Positions 1-13,007 of a DNA stretch of 64,000 bases are shown in pieces. The position numbers and the translations under genes were made by a program. Under the pieces are notes generated by a model. The model saw only the letters and a list, made by a program, of their open reading frames with translations, was not told where the DNA came from and made no database searches. The stretch covers positions 41,064 to 105,063 of the forward strand of contig JADNRV010000177.1 in NCBI GenBank assembly GCA_015499995.1, read 5' to 3'. Position 1 is the first letter of the stretch. Each line of letters starts with the position of its first letter. The DNA comes from Flammula alnicola. Its lineage: Eukaryota > Basidiomycota > Agaricomycetes > Agaricales > Strophariaceae.

Positions 1-423
1 GTTAGATGCTGAGCTCGGAAGGCATGCTCAGACATGGATTGCTCTTCTACATGCCCAGCCAGCGCATTTTGATTCTTGAAGCGACTTCTGTCACCGAACG
101 GGTTTTCTGGTCCTTGAATAGGGAGAATCATATCTTGGTATGGTATGTTCACGTTCATTTGTGTGTCATTTGGACGAGTGACCAAAGATGTCATGTTCAA
201 AGGATCCTGAAATTCACTAAGTAAATATATTTGACGATGGAATGCCATTGTTTCTTACCTCCGCCAGAACATGTGGGGCAGCATCCGCGCTGGTCGATTC
301 GGACTGCGCTTCGTCAACGCGAGCTTTCTTCGCTATCGGAAGGGCAGACAAACCGAAGGCATCATTTTTCACCGACATTATAACATCGTCCTCATCGGAG
401 GAATAAGATATTGGAAGCGACAT
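1..423 (-). CDS. PRP17: Pre-mRNA splicing factor Prp17/CDC40, 5' part only
   Basis: Prp17/CDC40 is a WD40 splicing factor needed for the second catalytic step in the nucleus. Only the N-terminal part lies here. Exon 1 runs 423 down to 259 (55 codons, start MSLPISYSSDEDD, acidic). A 52-bp GT-AG intron follows (258-207), and exon 2 runs from 206 off the window edge. Exon 2 contains QGPENPFGDRSRF, then a leucine/glycine stretch and MSEHAF, matching the conserved block just before the WD40 domain in CDC40 proteins (human FGPENPF, then a phenylalanine-rich segment). The WD40 repeats would lie outside the window. It is divergent from the Myb-type gene, with start codons about 220 bp apart, so they may share a promoter. 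Confidence 0.85.
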
Positions 424-646
424 ATGTACTCCGGTGAATGCGCGATGATGGAAGCGCTACACCGAGAAATATAAGTAATAGGGAGCCAAGGGAGCTGTGA
501 GGACTGCAAGTCGATGTCGTATTTTAGAATGAAGTCACAACGAGTCACTCTGTTACGCAGCCGTGACCTGTTACCGTTTACAGCCTTGCTGGGGCTTCAT
601 GTTCTCCGAGTCCCGAGTCTGAATTCACAAACACTGACATGATTTT

Positions 647-3056
647 ATGACTCCTGAGGCCATGGCTGAAAGAAACATTAGTCGACCGTGGTCAGAAGAA
701 GAAGGTATCGTCTTTATAATTTCTTTCTTTGTTGGTTCCAATATTAATTATGTTTCTCTACAGACCTTCAACTAAGGCAGGCTGTTGCCCTCTACGGTGA
801 GAACGATAATTGGAAAATCGTTGCCCTTGGGGTGCCTGGCCGAACTAACAAGGCTTGTAGGAAGGTACGTCAATATATGTTCTATGTCATGCAGAATCCA
901 GTGGATCTTATTTTTCTTATTTTATCTTATTATCATCCCATTTAGCGGTGGCTACACTCCCTTCAACCAAATGTCAAGAAATCAGCCTGGACACCAGGCG
1001 AAGATGAACAACTAATAGAACTTTACGAAACATATGGCCCAAAGTGGTCTGCCATTGCGCGACAAATACCTGGCAGAACAGACGATGCCTGCTCAAAACG
1101 CTACCGAGAAGCGCTCGATCCAAACCTGAAGAAAGATCAATGGACTCCGGATGAAGATGAGCGTCTCATGGAAACTTACAATCGCATCGGGGGGAAATGG
1201 GGACAAGTGGGTCATGAATTGCAACGCAGTGGCCTAGGTTGCAGAAACAGGTTTGTTCCCACATTCTATGGGGATGAGCGGGCCCTGATCACTGTAACAG
1301 GTGGCGTCTATTGGAACGCAAAAAAGCTTCTCGGTCATCTCAGCATTCAACTCCTGAACAAACTATCGATACGCAAGAAAATCTAGCGCCTTTGGAAGAG
1401 GTTTCCCACCACGAAGCCACCCTGGAGTTTCAACACTGGCCACCTTACTATCCACCTGAAGCATATCCCACATTTCCTACAGATGAAGACTCTAGTACTG
1501 TGCGCACCTTTCGTGAACCGACGCCAGCAGCATTGGACATTCCAGATCCTAACGTGGCTCCTTTTCAATTTTCCTCGTCATCACTCAGTGCCGCACTCTC
1601 CGATCCTCCCCGGCCACCGCCTCCATTACCCCCGGTCAGCGTCAGTAACACTCCAGAGCTCCTGGTTCAGGATATTCCAAACGATCCCGAACGACAGCCT
1701 TCTCTTTCTCCTCTTTCCCAATATAACGGAATCCCAGAGATGAATGACGTCCTGATGGCGCTGGACGACTACCCACAAGAACCTATGGATCAACGGAATT
1801 TGGAGGCCTCTATAACTCAACTACCTTACGACCCCGATACTTTCAATATTGGCCGACTATCTGATTCTAGTTTCTACACTTCTGCTTCGCCCATCTTCAT
1901 CCCATCTGAACTTTCTCGAACATTTGATCCTCTTCAATTTAGCATTTGGAAGCCTCGGACGGTCCCGGAAATCGACTTTGATAATTCTCCTCGTAGTATT
2001 GTTGATAGCCATTCGATATTGAATGACGGCCATGACGATTTATCATCAGCATCATCGACACCATTTATATTCTCCACACCTTTGTCACCCAACTCTAGCC
2101 CAAATCCTGGGTCCCTCATGGATTTACCTAATGCTGAGCAGCCGTCTTTGCTATTCGCTCCTCCGAATGAATCGCATTTCAATCACCTTCGTCGTACAAG
2201 GAAGATAAATTCAAGAAAACCTAAACCCTCGATGAAGATTAGCCTTGCCACTCGACTTTCTTCGGTACTGCCTCTGGAGTACGTATTTATTATTATTCTT
2301 CCTGATATCACTTTATTTAAATGCTTTTTGGTTTACAGTCCTAATCTTCGCCCGTATGCTTGTGGGCGCCCAACTTGCTGGCCTGCCGGTGCAACAACAA
2401 GCCACAACTGTTTTAGCACATCTGGAGAATTGCTAGATCATAGTAAAGACCAACACTCCGAAGAAGAAGTTGCTGAAAAGCCGTATCGGTGCTCATTGCC
2501 TGGCTGTGAAAAGTCTTGGAAGGTTTGTCGTTTGCTTTCATTCTGTAGATGATCTCATAATTGTTTTCTCCTGGTTTTCGCAGTCAATAAATGGCCTGCA
2601 GTATCATCTGCAAATGTAAGTTTTCTTAATGTCGACCTTCTGTCTCGGGTACTCTCTCTGATATATGACGTGGTTATTAGATCCACGGCACACTTTACGC
2701 GTGCACTCTTTTCCAGATTTTCTGCACAGCAACCCGGTACACCCGACCAAAGTACTTCCTCTTTAAGCCCAGAGGAAGTAGAAGATTCAGAACCGGAACG
2801 CAAATATGCTTGTCCTCGCCCAGGTTGCTATAAAGCATATCGTCAGCCGAGTGGTTTGCGGTACCATGTTAAATATGTCAGTCATCTCTTACGTGGTTCT
2901 GACTTCCATTTTCTCACAAAACTTGTCATGCCACAGGGCCATCCGCTTGATATGCCTGCTCAACTTTCTGTGGTACCCCCTGCGTTAGAACGCCAAATAC
3001 CCACCAAAGCCAAGAAACTACGAGCGAAGCCTCCACCCGAAGCGACAGCTACCTGA
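647..3056 (+). CDS. Three-repeat Myb DNA-binding protein with C-terminal C2H2 zinc fingers
   Basis: Predicted nuclear transcription regulator. Exons by eye: 647-704, 764-864, 946-1250, 1301 to about 2284, then short exons to 3056. The N-terminus carries three Myb repeats: RPWSEEEDLQLRQAV, SAWTPGEDEQLIELYETYG, and DQWTPDEDERLMETYNRIG followed by KWGQV. A serine/proline-rich disordered middle follows. The C-terminus has three C2H2-type fingers: one irregular (PYACGRPTC to LLDHSKDQH), then CSLPGC with NGLQYH, and CPRPGC with SGLRYHVKYGH. The last two resemble the widely spaced fingers of Sfp1-type fungal regulators. The start could be 647 or the in-frame ATG at 662. Targets cannot be deduced. 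The domain calls are firm; the exact joins around 2590-2940 are less so. Confidence 0.8.
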
Positions 3057-3508
3057 AGTTCTAGGATCCCCTCTATGCTCTCCGAAAATCCGAGGCTACC
3101 TCTGGCTTCTCTGATCGTGTGGATGTTGGGATCCTATTCTCATCGCTTAACACAATTCTATCTCGGACTATACAATCTAACATGTTTAGCGTGACTGTTT
3201 GACACGGTCATGTTGCATTTCTCTCTAATTGCTTTCAACAGCTTTCGTGTTTCGGCACCTCGATCTAATTAGATCTTGTTTACCAGCTTTTAGGACCGAT
3301 TTTCTGTCGCATGGATCTCTGCTTACTTTATCGTGCTCTTAATTTCGGGTATCTAGCGTCAGTAGTACCTCTTTATTAATAATGTGCCATATCCAATGAA
3401 CAATCTGATTCACAAACGCATTCCGGAATAGATATGTGAAGAAAATCCATCCTATTATGCTGCTGGATACAAGTTCGTTACATCGGTACCTATTACCTAA
3501 ATCGTTAA

Positions 3509-4752
3509 CTATTGCCCAGCTGCGCCAGGACCACCAGGACCAGAAAACTGGTCCGCCCTACAATAGGTGTCAGAAGGCAAGGCAGATTTATGATCTAACA
3601 AACTTACAATGACCGGAGACTAGGATCTGACATAATTTCTTCCATTGAGGGCATGTTGCCAGACTGCACGCGGTTCATCTGTACGGATCGGAGTGGTTAA
3701 GACCTTAATCACTCGGAGAGTAAAATAGCATTACCATGTTTGCCACGCCTGGATTTGATAGGAGATTTGCAAGCCCTCCATTGGCCGCCATTTGCTGAGC
3801 CATAGCCATAAGTTGAGGGTTGTTCATCATGCTCGCAAGGTCGGGCATTCCGCCTCCTCCTCCCGATGAACCTCCCATGCCCATGCCTCTCAACATGTCA
3901 GCCATTCCACCGAGTCCTGCACCTGCACCGGCTCCCGTACTTGGGGTTTGAGCATCCGAGGGGCTCGAGCTCACTGCGGTGTCATCGGAAATTCTTTCCT
4001 TGGCGTTCTGGAGGCCAGACTTTAGGCCTGCGTTTCCGGGTTCAAGCTTCAATCCCCGGTCAAATGCGCTAGCCGCCGCATTGAAGTCTCCAAGGGAATA
4101 TTGTGCATGTCTAGGATAACAGATCAGAGTAAGAAGACTTATAGAAACATAGAGAAATTACCCAAGTCTGTGATATGCTTTAACGAATTTGCTGTCCACG
4201 GAGATGGCTTTCTCAGCATCTCCGACTGCTGAAAGATGATCACCCTTGCTTGAGTGTGCTGCAGCCCGATTGGAATAATACACCGGATTCGAAGAATCCA
4301 ACGCAATAGCCTTGGTGTAAAATTCGATAGCAGCGTCATATTGCTTCTGTGACATCTGCGCGTTGCCTGTTTGCTTGAATTTTTCTGCATTCGCCTTATC
4401 TTCTGCTGAAGGACCTGAAGGTTGGGATGAAGACCCTGAAGAGGATGCTTGTGGTCCGGACGAGGTCACTTTGGCCCGAGTCTTTATAAATACATCGAAA
4501 ATGCTCTGCAGAGTGGCAGGTTTCACAGATAATTTTTGGGCCTGCTGTTGGTCGGATGGATCAACTCCAAATGCCTCCCCAATACATTGAACTGCGCGGA
4601 CGCTAAACGAACTTTCTTCAAGAATTTTCAACATAAAACGTACTGGCAACTTCCAGACCTTCCTGATCATCGGCCTTTACTGTTCCTTCTTGGATCGACT
4701 GGTTCAAGAACTCGATAATGGCGTATACGAGGCGCTGCTGTTTCTCGGACAT
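3509..4752 (-). CDS. SGT2: Small glutamine-rich TPR co-chaperone Sgt2/SGTA
   Basis: Cytosolic co-chaperone that hands tail-anchored membrane proteins to the GET pathway. Five exons (4752-4644, 4591-4162, 4110-3735, 3678-3608, 3557-3509) join to a closed frame of 344 residues, the usual Sgt2 size. Visible parts are an N-terminal dimerisation helix region (LVYAIIEFLNQ, then QCIGEAFGV), a three-TPR block (about 90-210, with AAIEFYTKAIALDSSNPVYY and NRAAAHSSKGDHLSAV), a Gly/Met-rich region (GGMADMLRGMGMGG, MMNNPQLMAMAQQMA) and a Pro/Gly tail ending AAGQ. The start at 4752 gives MSEKQQRLVYAI. It is divergent from PRP19 with 153 bp between the start codons. All splice sites are GT-AG. Confidence 0.93.
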
Positions 4753-4905
4753 GGTGATCGGGATCTGAGGGGTATTGTGACGCAGGGGTAAACAAGTGAA
4801 AACAAGTAATCCTTGTGAGCGCAACTGGAACGAACGACTCGAAAACTCAGACTTCTTCATCCTCTCGAACTCGAGAAGAATTCAAGCGAAATCTAAATAT
4901 TCGCA

Positions 4906-6566
4906 ATGTCGTTCCTTTGCCGCATTTCCGGAGAGTTGCCCCAGGAACCTGTTGTCACAAAATCTGGCAATGTTTATGAGCGACGACTCATAGTCAAGTA
5001 CATTACAGAGAATGGGACCGACCCAGTAACAGGAGAAAAATTGGAGGAATCAGATCTTACTGTTGTGAAAGGATGTACGTGTCATTATCTCCTTTAACTT
5101 CCTCTCCAGGTCCCCTTCGTTACTCTGCAAGCAGTAAGCTGACAATAGAATACCTTTTTTCAGCTCCAGCGACTGCACCTCCGCGTCCACCGACACATGC
5201 GTCTGTTCCTGCCCTCCTTCACTCACTCCAGAATGAATGGGACGCGATCGTCCTTGGCACATATAACGCGGAACAAAAGTTGAATGCAACGCGTCAGGAG
5301 CTGAGCTACGCGCTTTACGAACTGGATGCTGCCCGCAGAGTCGTCGCACGTGTAATCCGTGAGCGTGATGCAGCAAGAGAGTACGTATGCCTAATGTCTA
5401 TCACTGAAACCCAGGTTTAACCATTTATTCGCAGAGCTCTTGCAAACATTCAGGCTTCCATGGGAGTCGCTCCTTCAGCACCTGCCGAAGACGTCGAGAT
5501 GACAGAGGAGGGTGGCGCAGAAGCTGGTCTGCCAGCTAACATCACTGCCCAAATCGACGAGACCCATCAAACTTTGAGCGCTGCTCGCAAAAAGCGCAAG
5601 CCAGCCCCCGGATACGCAACCGTCGCAGAAGTCAAAACCTTTGTCCCTTCGCACACCATTCCGTCTCTCCATTCCGCATCGCCTTCTGGAATCACAAGTT
5701 TGGCTATTTCTCATGCTAACCCTTCACAATTTTTGACCGGTGGCAACGACAAGGTCGTGCAGCTATACGACAAGAGCACCGACAAGGTCTTGGCTTCCTT
5801 GAAGGGCCACACCAAAAAAATCAACCATGTTGCTTTGCGCGAGGCCAGTGGCGAACCTACCCTCATTCTATCGGCTGGCGCAGACAAAATTGCCAAAGTC
5901 TGGTCCCACGACACTGCATCGGGAGAATATATCCCCAAATCCACCGTTCGTTCGCACAAAGGCGAACTCACTGGCCTTGCAGTACATCCCACCTCGACTC
6001 TATATGCCCTTTCTTCCACCGATAAGACGTATTCCCTCCACGATTTATCGAATTTCAGTCAGATTTTCCGCTCTGCGCCTTCAGAAGAGGCGTTTACTTC
6101 GCTGGCCATTCATCCCGATGGAACACTCCTTGGTCTCGGTACCCCAACATCGACGATCCAAATTTACGACATCCGTACAGGCGCTATCGCTGCGTCGCTT
6201 TCACCCCCTGATGCTGCCCCCTTTACCGTCAACACCCTTGCCTTCTCCGAAAATGGGTACCACCTGCTGGCTCCCAGTTCGCTGTCGTCGGTCGCTATTT
6301 GGGATCTGCGAAAGCAGAAAACCACCCACACCATCTCGCTCGGCGACGACTTCAAGATCAACAGAGTCTCGTTTGACACCAGCGCGCAGTTCCTAGGTGT
6401 TGCGGGCAGCCTCGGTGCAAGGATTTTCGCGCACAAGACATGGGAGGAGCTTCTCAGACTCGAAGAAGGAGGAGAGGTTTCAGATTTTGCTTTCGGTGAA
6501 CAAGGCAAGGAAATTTGGGGTGCCACGGGCAGAGAAGTCAGGATTTGGAGTCTGCCTGCTGCTTAA
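4906..6566 (+). CDS. PRP19: Pre-mRNA-processing factor 19, U-box ubiquitin ligase
   Basis: Core subunit of the spliceosomal NineTeen complex and an E3 ubiquitin ligase. Three exons (4906-5074, 5164-5380, 5435-6566) give exactly 505 residues, the usual family length. The N-terminal U-box is clear (MSFLCRISGELPQEPVV, KSGNVYERRLI, ENGTDPVTGEKL). The Prp19 tetramerisation segment follows (PALLHSLQNEWDAIVLGTY, then RQELSYALYELDAARRVVAR). A C-terminal seven-bladed WD40 domain starts near residue 195 (FLTGGNDKVVQLYD, LILSAGADKIAKVW) and ends VRIWSLPAA. Intron 1 is placed so the frame passes VVKGSPATAPP. It is convergent with the transporter gene downstream. Confidence 0.95.
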
Positions 6567-6907
6567 TGTACAGTACTTACCTGCTTGTATTATGTCCTTG
6601 TTGTGTTCCATAAAACGTATTTTATCCTATTACCCTCTTTTTTCTCCCTGTTTTATTTTTCCGATCAAAGGTTTGAAATCGTATCACACAGTAAGGGGTT
6701 TTGAATCATTGTAATGTCATTGCAGTCGTTTAAGGTACATGAGTACATGAGAATGTAGAGGTTATGCAGTTATCGCCCAAAAAAGTGATGAGTGAGTGAA
6801 TGAAGAACGTGAAGGGAATAATAGTTATGCTAAAAAGTGAAGGGCATTTCAAATGATACAGTGGTATGCGTAAAAAAAAGTCATTATCTACAGCGCCGAA
6901 CGGGCGT

Positions 6908-9702
6908 CTAAGACCAGGTAGAGGGCCCAACGAAACCCGATGCGGGTAGAGGCTTAAATGGCATGCCGTTCGCATCCGCTGTATTCATCCATACACTGCG
7001 AAGAAAGAAAGAGAGATCAGCAATTGTTGGAGCTTGCGGACGACGAATAGAGAGAGACTCACGTATTGCCCCACCAGTTGAGCTGAATGCCGCCCGTTTT
7101 GGCCAATCCCAATGCGAAGAAGATCACAATCGTAGAAAGCGCGACGCCAGCGTCGAGAGCTGCAGAGAGGATGTAGTTGTATCGCATCCACCATCTGAAG
7201 TGGAAACGGCGGATGACGTAGTTGAAGATGAAGCCCCAAAGCACCCAGGAGATGTAGTTGATTCCAGAGGCGGGTGGCATGGCACCGAGGCCGGCGAAGA
7301 ACACAGGGACGTTGATGTAGCGCCAGATGGACAGAGGCCATTTACGAGCGGCAAGGTAGAAGGGGATGGGGGCGAGGATGCCGATGGGGAAGAACCAGAG
7401 CAAGCCAGAGTATCTGAATCGCAAAATAGTAAGTGACTGGATTTTTGGGAAGATAGAAGTGAAACTTACGGAGCTCCAGGGCTGAAGAGACGACGCGGTC
7501 CGACAGCTCCCCAGATGACAGACGCAGTCGCAAATGTAGTAGATCCTGGGCATATGAAGCCTTGCTTCTGTCCGGGCGTGCAGATATCTTCGATGTTGTT
7601 CAACATCCAGTCCTGGATGACAGTAACCCAAATGCAAGCAATGACGGCTGCGACAACCTGAACCGAGAACATCATGCGAGGAGGGACCTTCATGTAGTGT
7701 CCAAGCTTGAGATCGCCTGCAAAGTTGATGGCCTGGTTGCAAGTAATGAACGCGATCGTCTTGAAGCACACGTTGGCAATGGGGCGTCCAGGAAGCATGT
7801 AGCCGGCAATAAGTTCGTACATCACCTGCGTTGGCACTTGCTGATTGGTGATAGCCTGCAACATGGAAAGGGGGATGGCGAGGATGAAGGATAAGAGGAT
7901 ACCGACAACGGCGGCCCAGATAGGCAGCTGGGTTGGGAAGATCTCGATGGAGATGCAGAAGAACGCAAAGGCGATGGCGCCAACGATGGCGTACCACCAC
8001 ATAGGGACTTCAGGGTAGTATTGCATGAGACGAGCGTGCACATCGCGTTCGTCCTTCAAGGTGTTACGGAAGCGACGGACGATATCCTTGCGGAACCACA
8101 AGAAGGTGTGGACGAAGACAGATGGGAATGCTGCGAAGGCGATACCGCATGCCAGGGCTTGCGTAGTGGAGATGAAGACTGGCGAATATGCCGCGTATTT
8201 GACAGGATCGAAAATGCCGTTAGTGATGATTTGCGAGGCCTGATACATGTTTCCAGTGTTATCGAAGGAGATAATGGCAGAAATCGGGAAGTAAGCTGCG
8301 TTCCAGACATTGGTGACTGAAATAGGGTTGTTAGACTCGGATAAAATGGAGTAGACATAATTGCTCACAGTAAAGAATGGGAGCAAAGATCCAAAACATG
8401 AGAATGAAGGCAACACCCGTGTTCATTTGCGACCACCACTGTGAATCGTAAAATCAGAAACCGAAAGAATCTAAGCAAGCGAGAAGACGCACTGGTGTTA
8501 CAAGAGGGCTGCCGATGAAAGCAATCATAGACCAGTCGAAAGTAAGGACGCTCATTCCCAAGCCGGTGTTCGTTCCGAACAACGCATTGACGACGACGTT
8601 GTTAGGAGCGATCCAGCATACCCAGTTGAACATGCTCAAGGCCGTGAAGAGATATCCCGGAACCCAATACCAAATAAAGCTACAGGCCATAGCGATGCAG
8701 AAGAAGCGTTCGCGGGTCATGTGGCCACGGTCGCGCTTGCCATAATTTTTGTGGAGGGTGTTGAACAAGGCGGAGTTGACCAAGGCGCCGGGCCAGATCA
8801 TGCTTGATGGCCAAACGACGAATTGGCGCAACAAGCCACCGAGGGAGAAACCGAGAATTTGGGAGCCGAGGGCGAGGAGCAATTGGAAGCTCATTGGAGT
8901 GTTCATGCCATAGAAAACGCGGGCGGTAAGGACGACCTCGGTCGAATAGGCACCTCCGACAACGACGTTGGCCATGACTGTAATGCAGACGTGCTCCTTG
9001 ATGGAGAAGGGACCCGGGTTGAGCGACCAGACATAACCGAAGGTGTTGAAACGTGTTGTGGGAAGGATAGCTGCAAGTCCCCGACCAAGAGGAAGACAGA
9101 CAAGCTGGGCAACGATGCCAGTGAGGTAAACGGAGGGGTCTGATAAATTGTTGTGAGCACAAGGCGGACGAAGACATATAAAATGACGTACAGCGCATAG
9201 AGAAAATTTGATTCAAACCCGAACTCAAGAGAACGAAAATAATACCCAAGAACCACATGCGGAATGTGTTGACAGGCATCAATGGATCGTCAACGCTTGA
9301 GACTGAAGCTCGCACTTCTGGGTAGGGCGATTCACTGTTGCGCAAGGGGTCAGAAATAAAAATACCAGAAAGTGGACGCATAACTTACTCGTCAAAATCA
9401 ATGGCGGTCGAATTTCTTGACTCCGCTCGTGAAGTTGAGTACCGATCAGAGTCCAGATGAGACTCGGCGTCGACGTCGGATGAAAGCCATTGCTTTCCGC
9501 CCTTCTTCTCTTCGGTTTTTTCGACAGAGACGAAGGAAGGAGGACGAGATAAGTTGTAATTGGGATCGTTCAAGTGCTCCATGACGAAGTCGACGTCCTC
9601 TGGAACGTCGGGAACATTGCGGACACGCATTTCATTAGCTTCGATTCCGTCGACAGATTGGAATCGCTCAGTCGAAGAAGTGTAAGGTCTAGCCTCTTCC
9701 AT
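6908..9702 (-). CDS. OPT-family oligopeptide transporter
   Basis: Predicted plasma-membrane, proton-coupled uptake carrier for small peptides of the oligopeptide transporter family. The start at 9702 (MEEARPYTSSTERF) opens an acidic, serine-rich cytosolic N-terminus. The family block SPYPEVRASVS, then MPVNTFRMWFLG, begins the membrane part. Diagnostic motifs are SLNPGPFSIKEHV (the NPG signature), NAAYFPISAII, SFDNTGNMY, QQVPTQVMYELIAGYMLPG, and KLGHYMKVPPR. Many hydrophobic segments alternate with short loops through to RRFHFRWWMRYNYILSAALDAG. The last exon ends GFVGPSTWS with stop at 6908-6910. About ten short introns are implied. Substrate range (tetra- or pentapeptides, glutathione) cannot be read from sequence. 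It lies tail to tail with PRP19, 341 bp apart. Confidence 0.9.
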
Positions 9703-12700
9703 GGCGAGGGTATGGTTGGACGTAGGTGGGGAATAAAATGGAGGAGGACCGCAAGGGGAGGATGGCGGGATATCGAAACTAAATGGGACAGCCGTCTTTT
9801 TGAGGAGGAACGGCCTCAATCTCACGGGAAAGCCACAAGATTACATTTCGCAAAGAATCTGATTGATTCCGAGTTCGCAGGATAGAAGCCAGGAGGCGGA
9901 TGTCCCGAAACAATTAGACAATAGTGGCCAATAACAAGTGATTTCCACCGCGGACGACTCGAGTCAGATGTAAACTTAGGGTCGCATCCATATTAATTTC
10001 CCATGGACCGTTGACTCGGAGGCCCGGTCATATTGCACGAAATTGTGCTGTCCCATAGGCCCTATGAAACCTCTAACGAGGGGTTTATGGTCTCCGTAAA
10101 CTGTGAAAAGAGAGGTATTAGAGGTCGAAAAACTCGTAGAAGAGTCGCGAACGCACCGCCATAGTGGGAAATATGATATGGAAGTCAGTTTGGCTCCGGG
10201 AAAGTGATATTGGGGTTATTGTCGTTATTGTGTTAGCGCACGATGAGAGTTCAAGAACGAACACACAGTTGCCGAGCGCGCTCCATTTTGGGATACTCTT
10301 CGATCAGCTGAGTTGACAGTTCTTTTTGTTCTCCCAAATCCAATCGGCCCGATCAACCTATTACGTAACATTCAACTCGCATCCTGTGCCTGACGATATA
10401 TATTCGAGCTACCAAATGTATCTTGCATCGAGCAATTGTCCTTTAGCCAAGAGCAACCTAGCCCTCTTCGACGTCGTAATTTACTTATTATCTACCCTTT
10501 TTCCCTTCTCGCTATTTCATATCCCGATTGTCGTAGTGAGGATCCGTTATTATGACTCCAGGACCTTTTCTCTCACTGCTGCCACGAGATCTATTTACAA
10601 CATACAATATTAATATGCTCACCCAATCTCGACAACAGACGCGAGCAACACAAGAGCTCTGGATTCCCTCCACTCACGATTCGAAACAATTCCATCCGTA
10701 GCTGCGAAGTATCGGGAAATTGGAACATATATATGTATCAAGCCATACGTACGCGTCTTATCTTATCTTGCTGCATTATGTCACGAAATATATTTTGGGT
10801 AGCCGGCGCTTGCCTGATTAATTCATTGGACATTCTTCATATTTCTGCTCTCAGGCATTCGTTAAGGCAGACTCTCCATTTTTACAAGCTGGATTGTGCT
10901 GTTGAGCGTTTGTACAGATGTACACCGTCTCAGAACAGCAGATCCACGCTCGCCACCGATCTTCATGCAGACGGTACCGGTCGCCAAGGTCGCCCTAGAA
11001 ATGCACGCGCTGGTCTCACTTTTCTTGTACGTCCTTTCCAGCAGCAGTGCTGGGACCACTCCTTGATTCTTCAGTGCTCTGCGACAATTATTCCCTCTTT
11101 CATACCCTGTTCTTGGCTTATTGTCATTGGTCTTTTCAAACTGTTTCGTATGAAATTTTAGATCATTAGACCGACCATCTCTGCGGGTTTGCATAAGTCT
11201 GCACTACTGCAATCTAGGCAGTAGGCTACGTCGTTCGTGCATTTTTTGGTCGACTTGGAGTGTCTATTTTTTTTTTATCCTAAGAATGGATATTGAATCA
11301 ATGCAGTGCCCAAGCTACTCGTTCTCGGATGAATTATGGTATTTTGACGATGCCCCAGTTGCGCGCAGCTGCTCCGACTCGAACCTCCTCAATGATTTCA
11401 CTACTTGCGTCATTAATATTGTCACAGAAAGCGTTGGCCACAGATCATTTTTTGAATATGCATCCTCCATTAGTATGGTCCATGTAGTTAGGTGCTCTGG
11501 TTTCCTCCTTCCTCCGATGAGTCCTTGTTGACGTGACAGTTCATTTTCAATCAAGTTGAATGTGTGGCGTCGGCCAGTGATCAAACCATCTGACGCCGGT
11601 CTATCAAGCGCTAATTTGTGTCTCGGAGCTTGCCGAACACGATCGATTGAAATGTCAGTTTGTATAAGCGCCCATGTCTCATCATCCAATTCCAACATTA
11701 ATGACGCTCGGTATATAAGAAAGAAATATGAACCCCGTTATCTAGAGATAAGCTGCAATCATATTCATTCACACCAGGGCCGATGCTGGAACGCTATCTC
11801 TATGGCAGGGTTTGCGTCTATAAGAAGAGCGTTACGATATACGTATCTCCAGTCCAGAGATATTCGAAAGTCAAGACTTTGGTTATACTGCTCGACTCTT
11901 TTTCTTGCCGCTATGCCACTTTACATCTCCTTAGATAATAGATAGCCTAGAAAGGCCCGGCCTTTCCTTCAATAACCTATTGACAATTGACGAAATTGTA
12001 ACAGGGAACTTTCCTGTTCTAAACTAGCCAGATGAATCAGACGAAGAACTCCGTATGAGTGAGTGGGCGTGTCCCATAAGACAAACTTGAATTAGAATTG
12101 GATATAAAAAATGAAATTGTAAGCAGTCAAGTTAACATGCCCGCTTGAATGTTGATGGTTATTAGAGCTAAATTGGGCGCATGTCCGTCATGGAGGTCAA
12201 GAGATATGATTCGAGCACTCCCTCACTATTACCCTCGTCGACTTCGACCAATATTAATGTACATATTGATCTCTGACGGTGATATATCACACAAAACACA
12301 AGCCCTCATGGAAGTTGCCGGGATTCGCTTGCTGCCGATTCGGCAAAATATGCTTATTTTGGTAAGTAGGAAGTTAAGTATGGCCGGACCGCTCACTCCG
12401 CCATGGTTGTTCCTCAGAGTGTCGCCATCATGTGCATTGTAAACTTCGATCAGGTGAGCACGTAGGAATGGCGACTTGTAATGCCCAGTGCCAGTGAGGA
12501 CTCATTTTCCGAATTCGAGAATGTCTAACACATTCTCATACAGCTCCAGACAAGCTCCAGACAAGATGATCTGATGTGTTGGACTCAGTTCCGACGACGT
12601 ACATAGTGGTACGACGAAACGCATATCCTGGAAAGTTGAATAAGTAATGTCAGACCCGAGGCTGGGTCTGCACCTCGGATGACTTTCAGTCTTGTTGCTA

Positions 12701-13007
12701 CTGTGATCAGGATGGACCTCGAATTCCAAATCTAATGCAGGATGCTAATGGCTGAGCTGTTCTATGAAACTTGCCAAGTTCCCCCCCTTGGGTCACCCTA
12801 TAATTAGCAGAGTATGAGCACCTCATACGAATGACAAGCCAATTTCGTCTATATTCTCCCAGTATGCGGCACGATTGCGTTTTCCGAAGCCTAAATGACG
12901 AGATCGCTATTTTTCAGGGCCCTTATATTAAATGACGCATTTCAGGCTTTTACAGTCACTGTACGAATCCCGTTTCCCAGAATAAGCCCGACGACCATTC
13001 ACAAAAT
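9703..13007. other. Gene-poor gap of about 3.3 kb
   Basis: The stretch between the transporter and the dioxygenase contains only short open frames. I could not join any of them across splice sites into a recognisable protein. The longest (10733-11161 on +, 11315-11698 on -) have no family motif, and the base composition is A+T-rich. A minus-strand frame at 12502-12729 (ending LYENVLDILEFGK) faintly resembles the tail of the F-box remnant at 14.6-14.9 kb (FLEILELGK), so decayed F-box sequence is possible but unproven. Part of the gap must be the promoters of the two flanking genes, which both start here. Confidence 0.5.

Noticed and set aside
7059..8000. 313-codon minus-strand frame within the transporter gene
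   Set aside because: Only its 3' part is a true transporter exon. The rest is a shifted register of the adjacent exon, whose correct frame has clear membrane segments and family motifs.
10733..11194. 142-codon plus and 110-codon minus frames in the gene-poor gap
   Set aside because: No recognisable domain, overlapping on opposite strands, no neighbouring exons.
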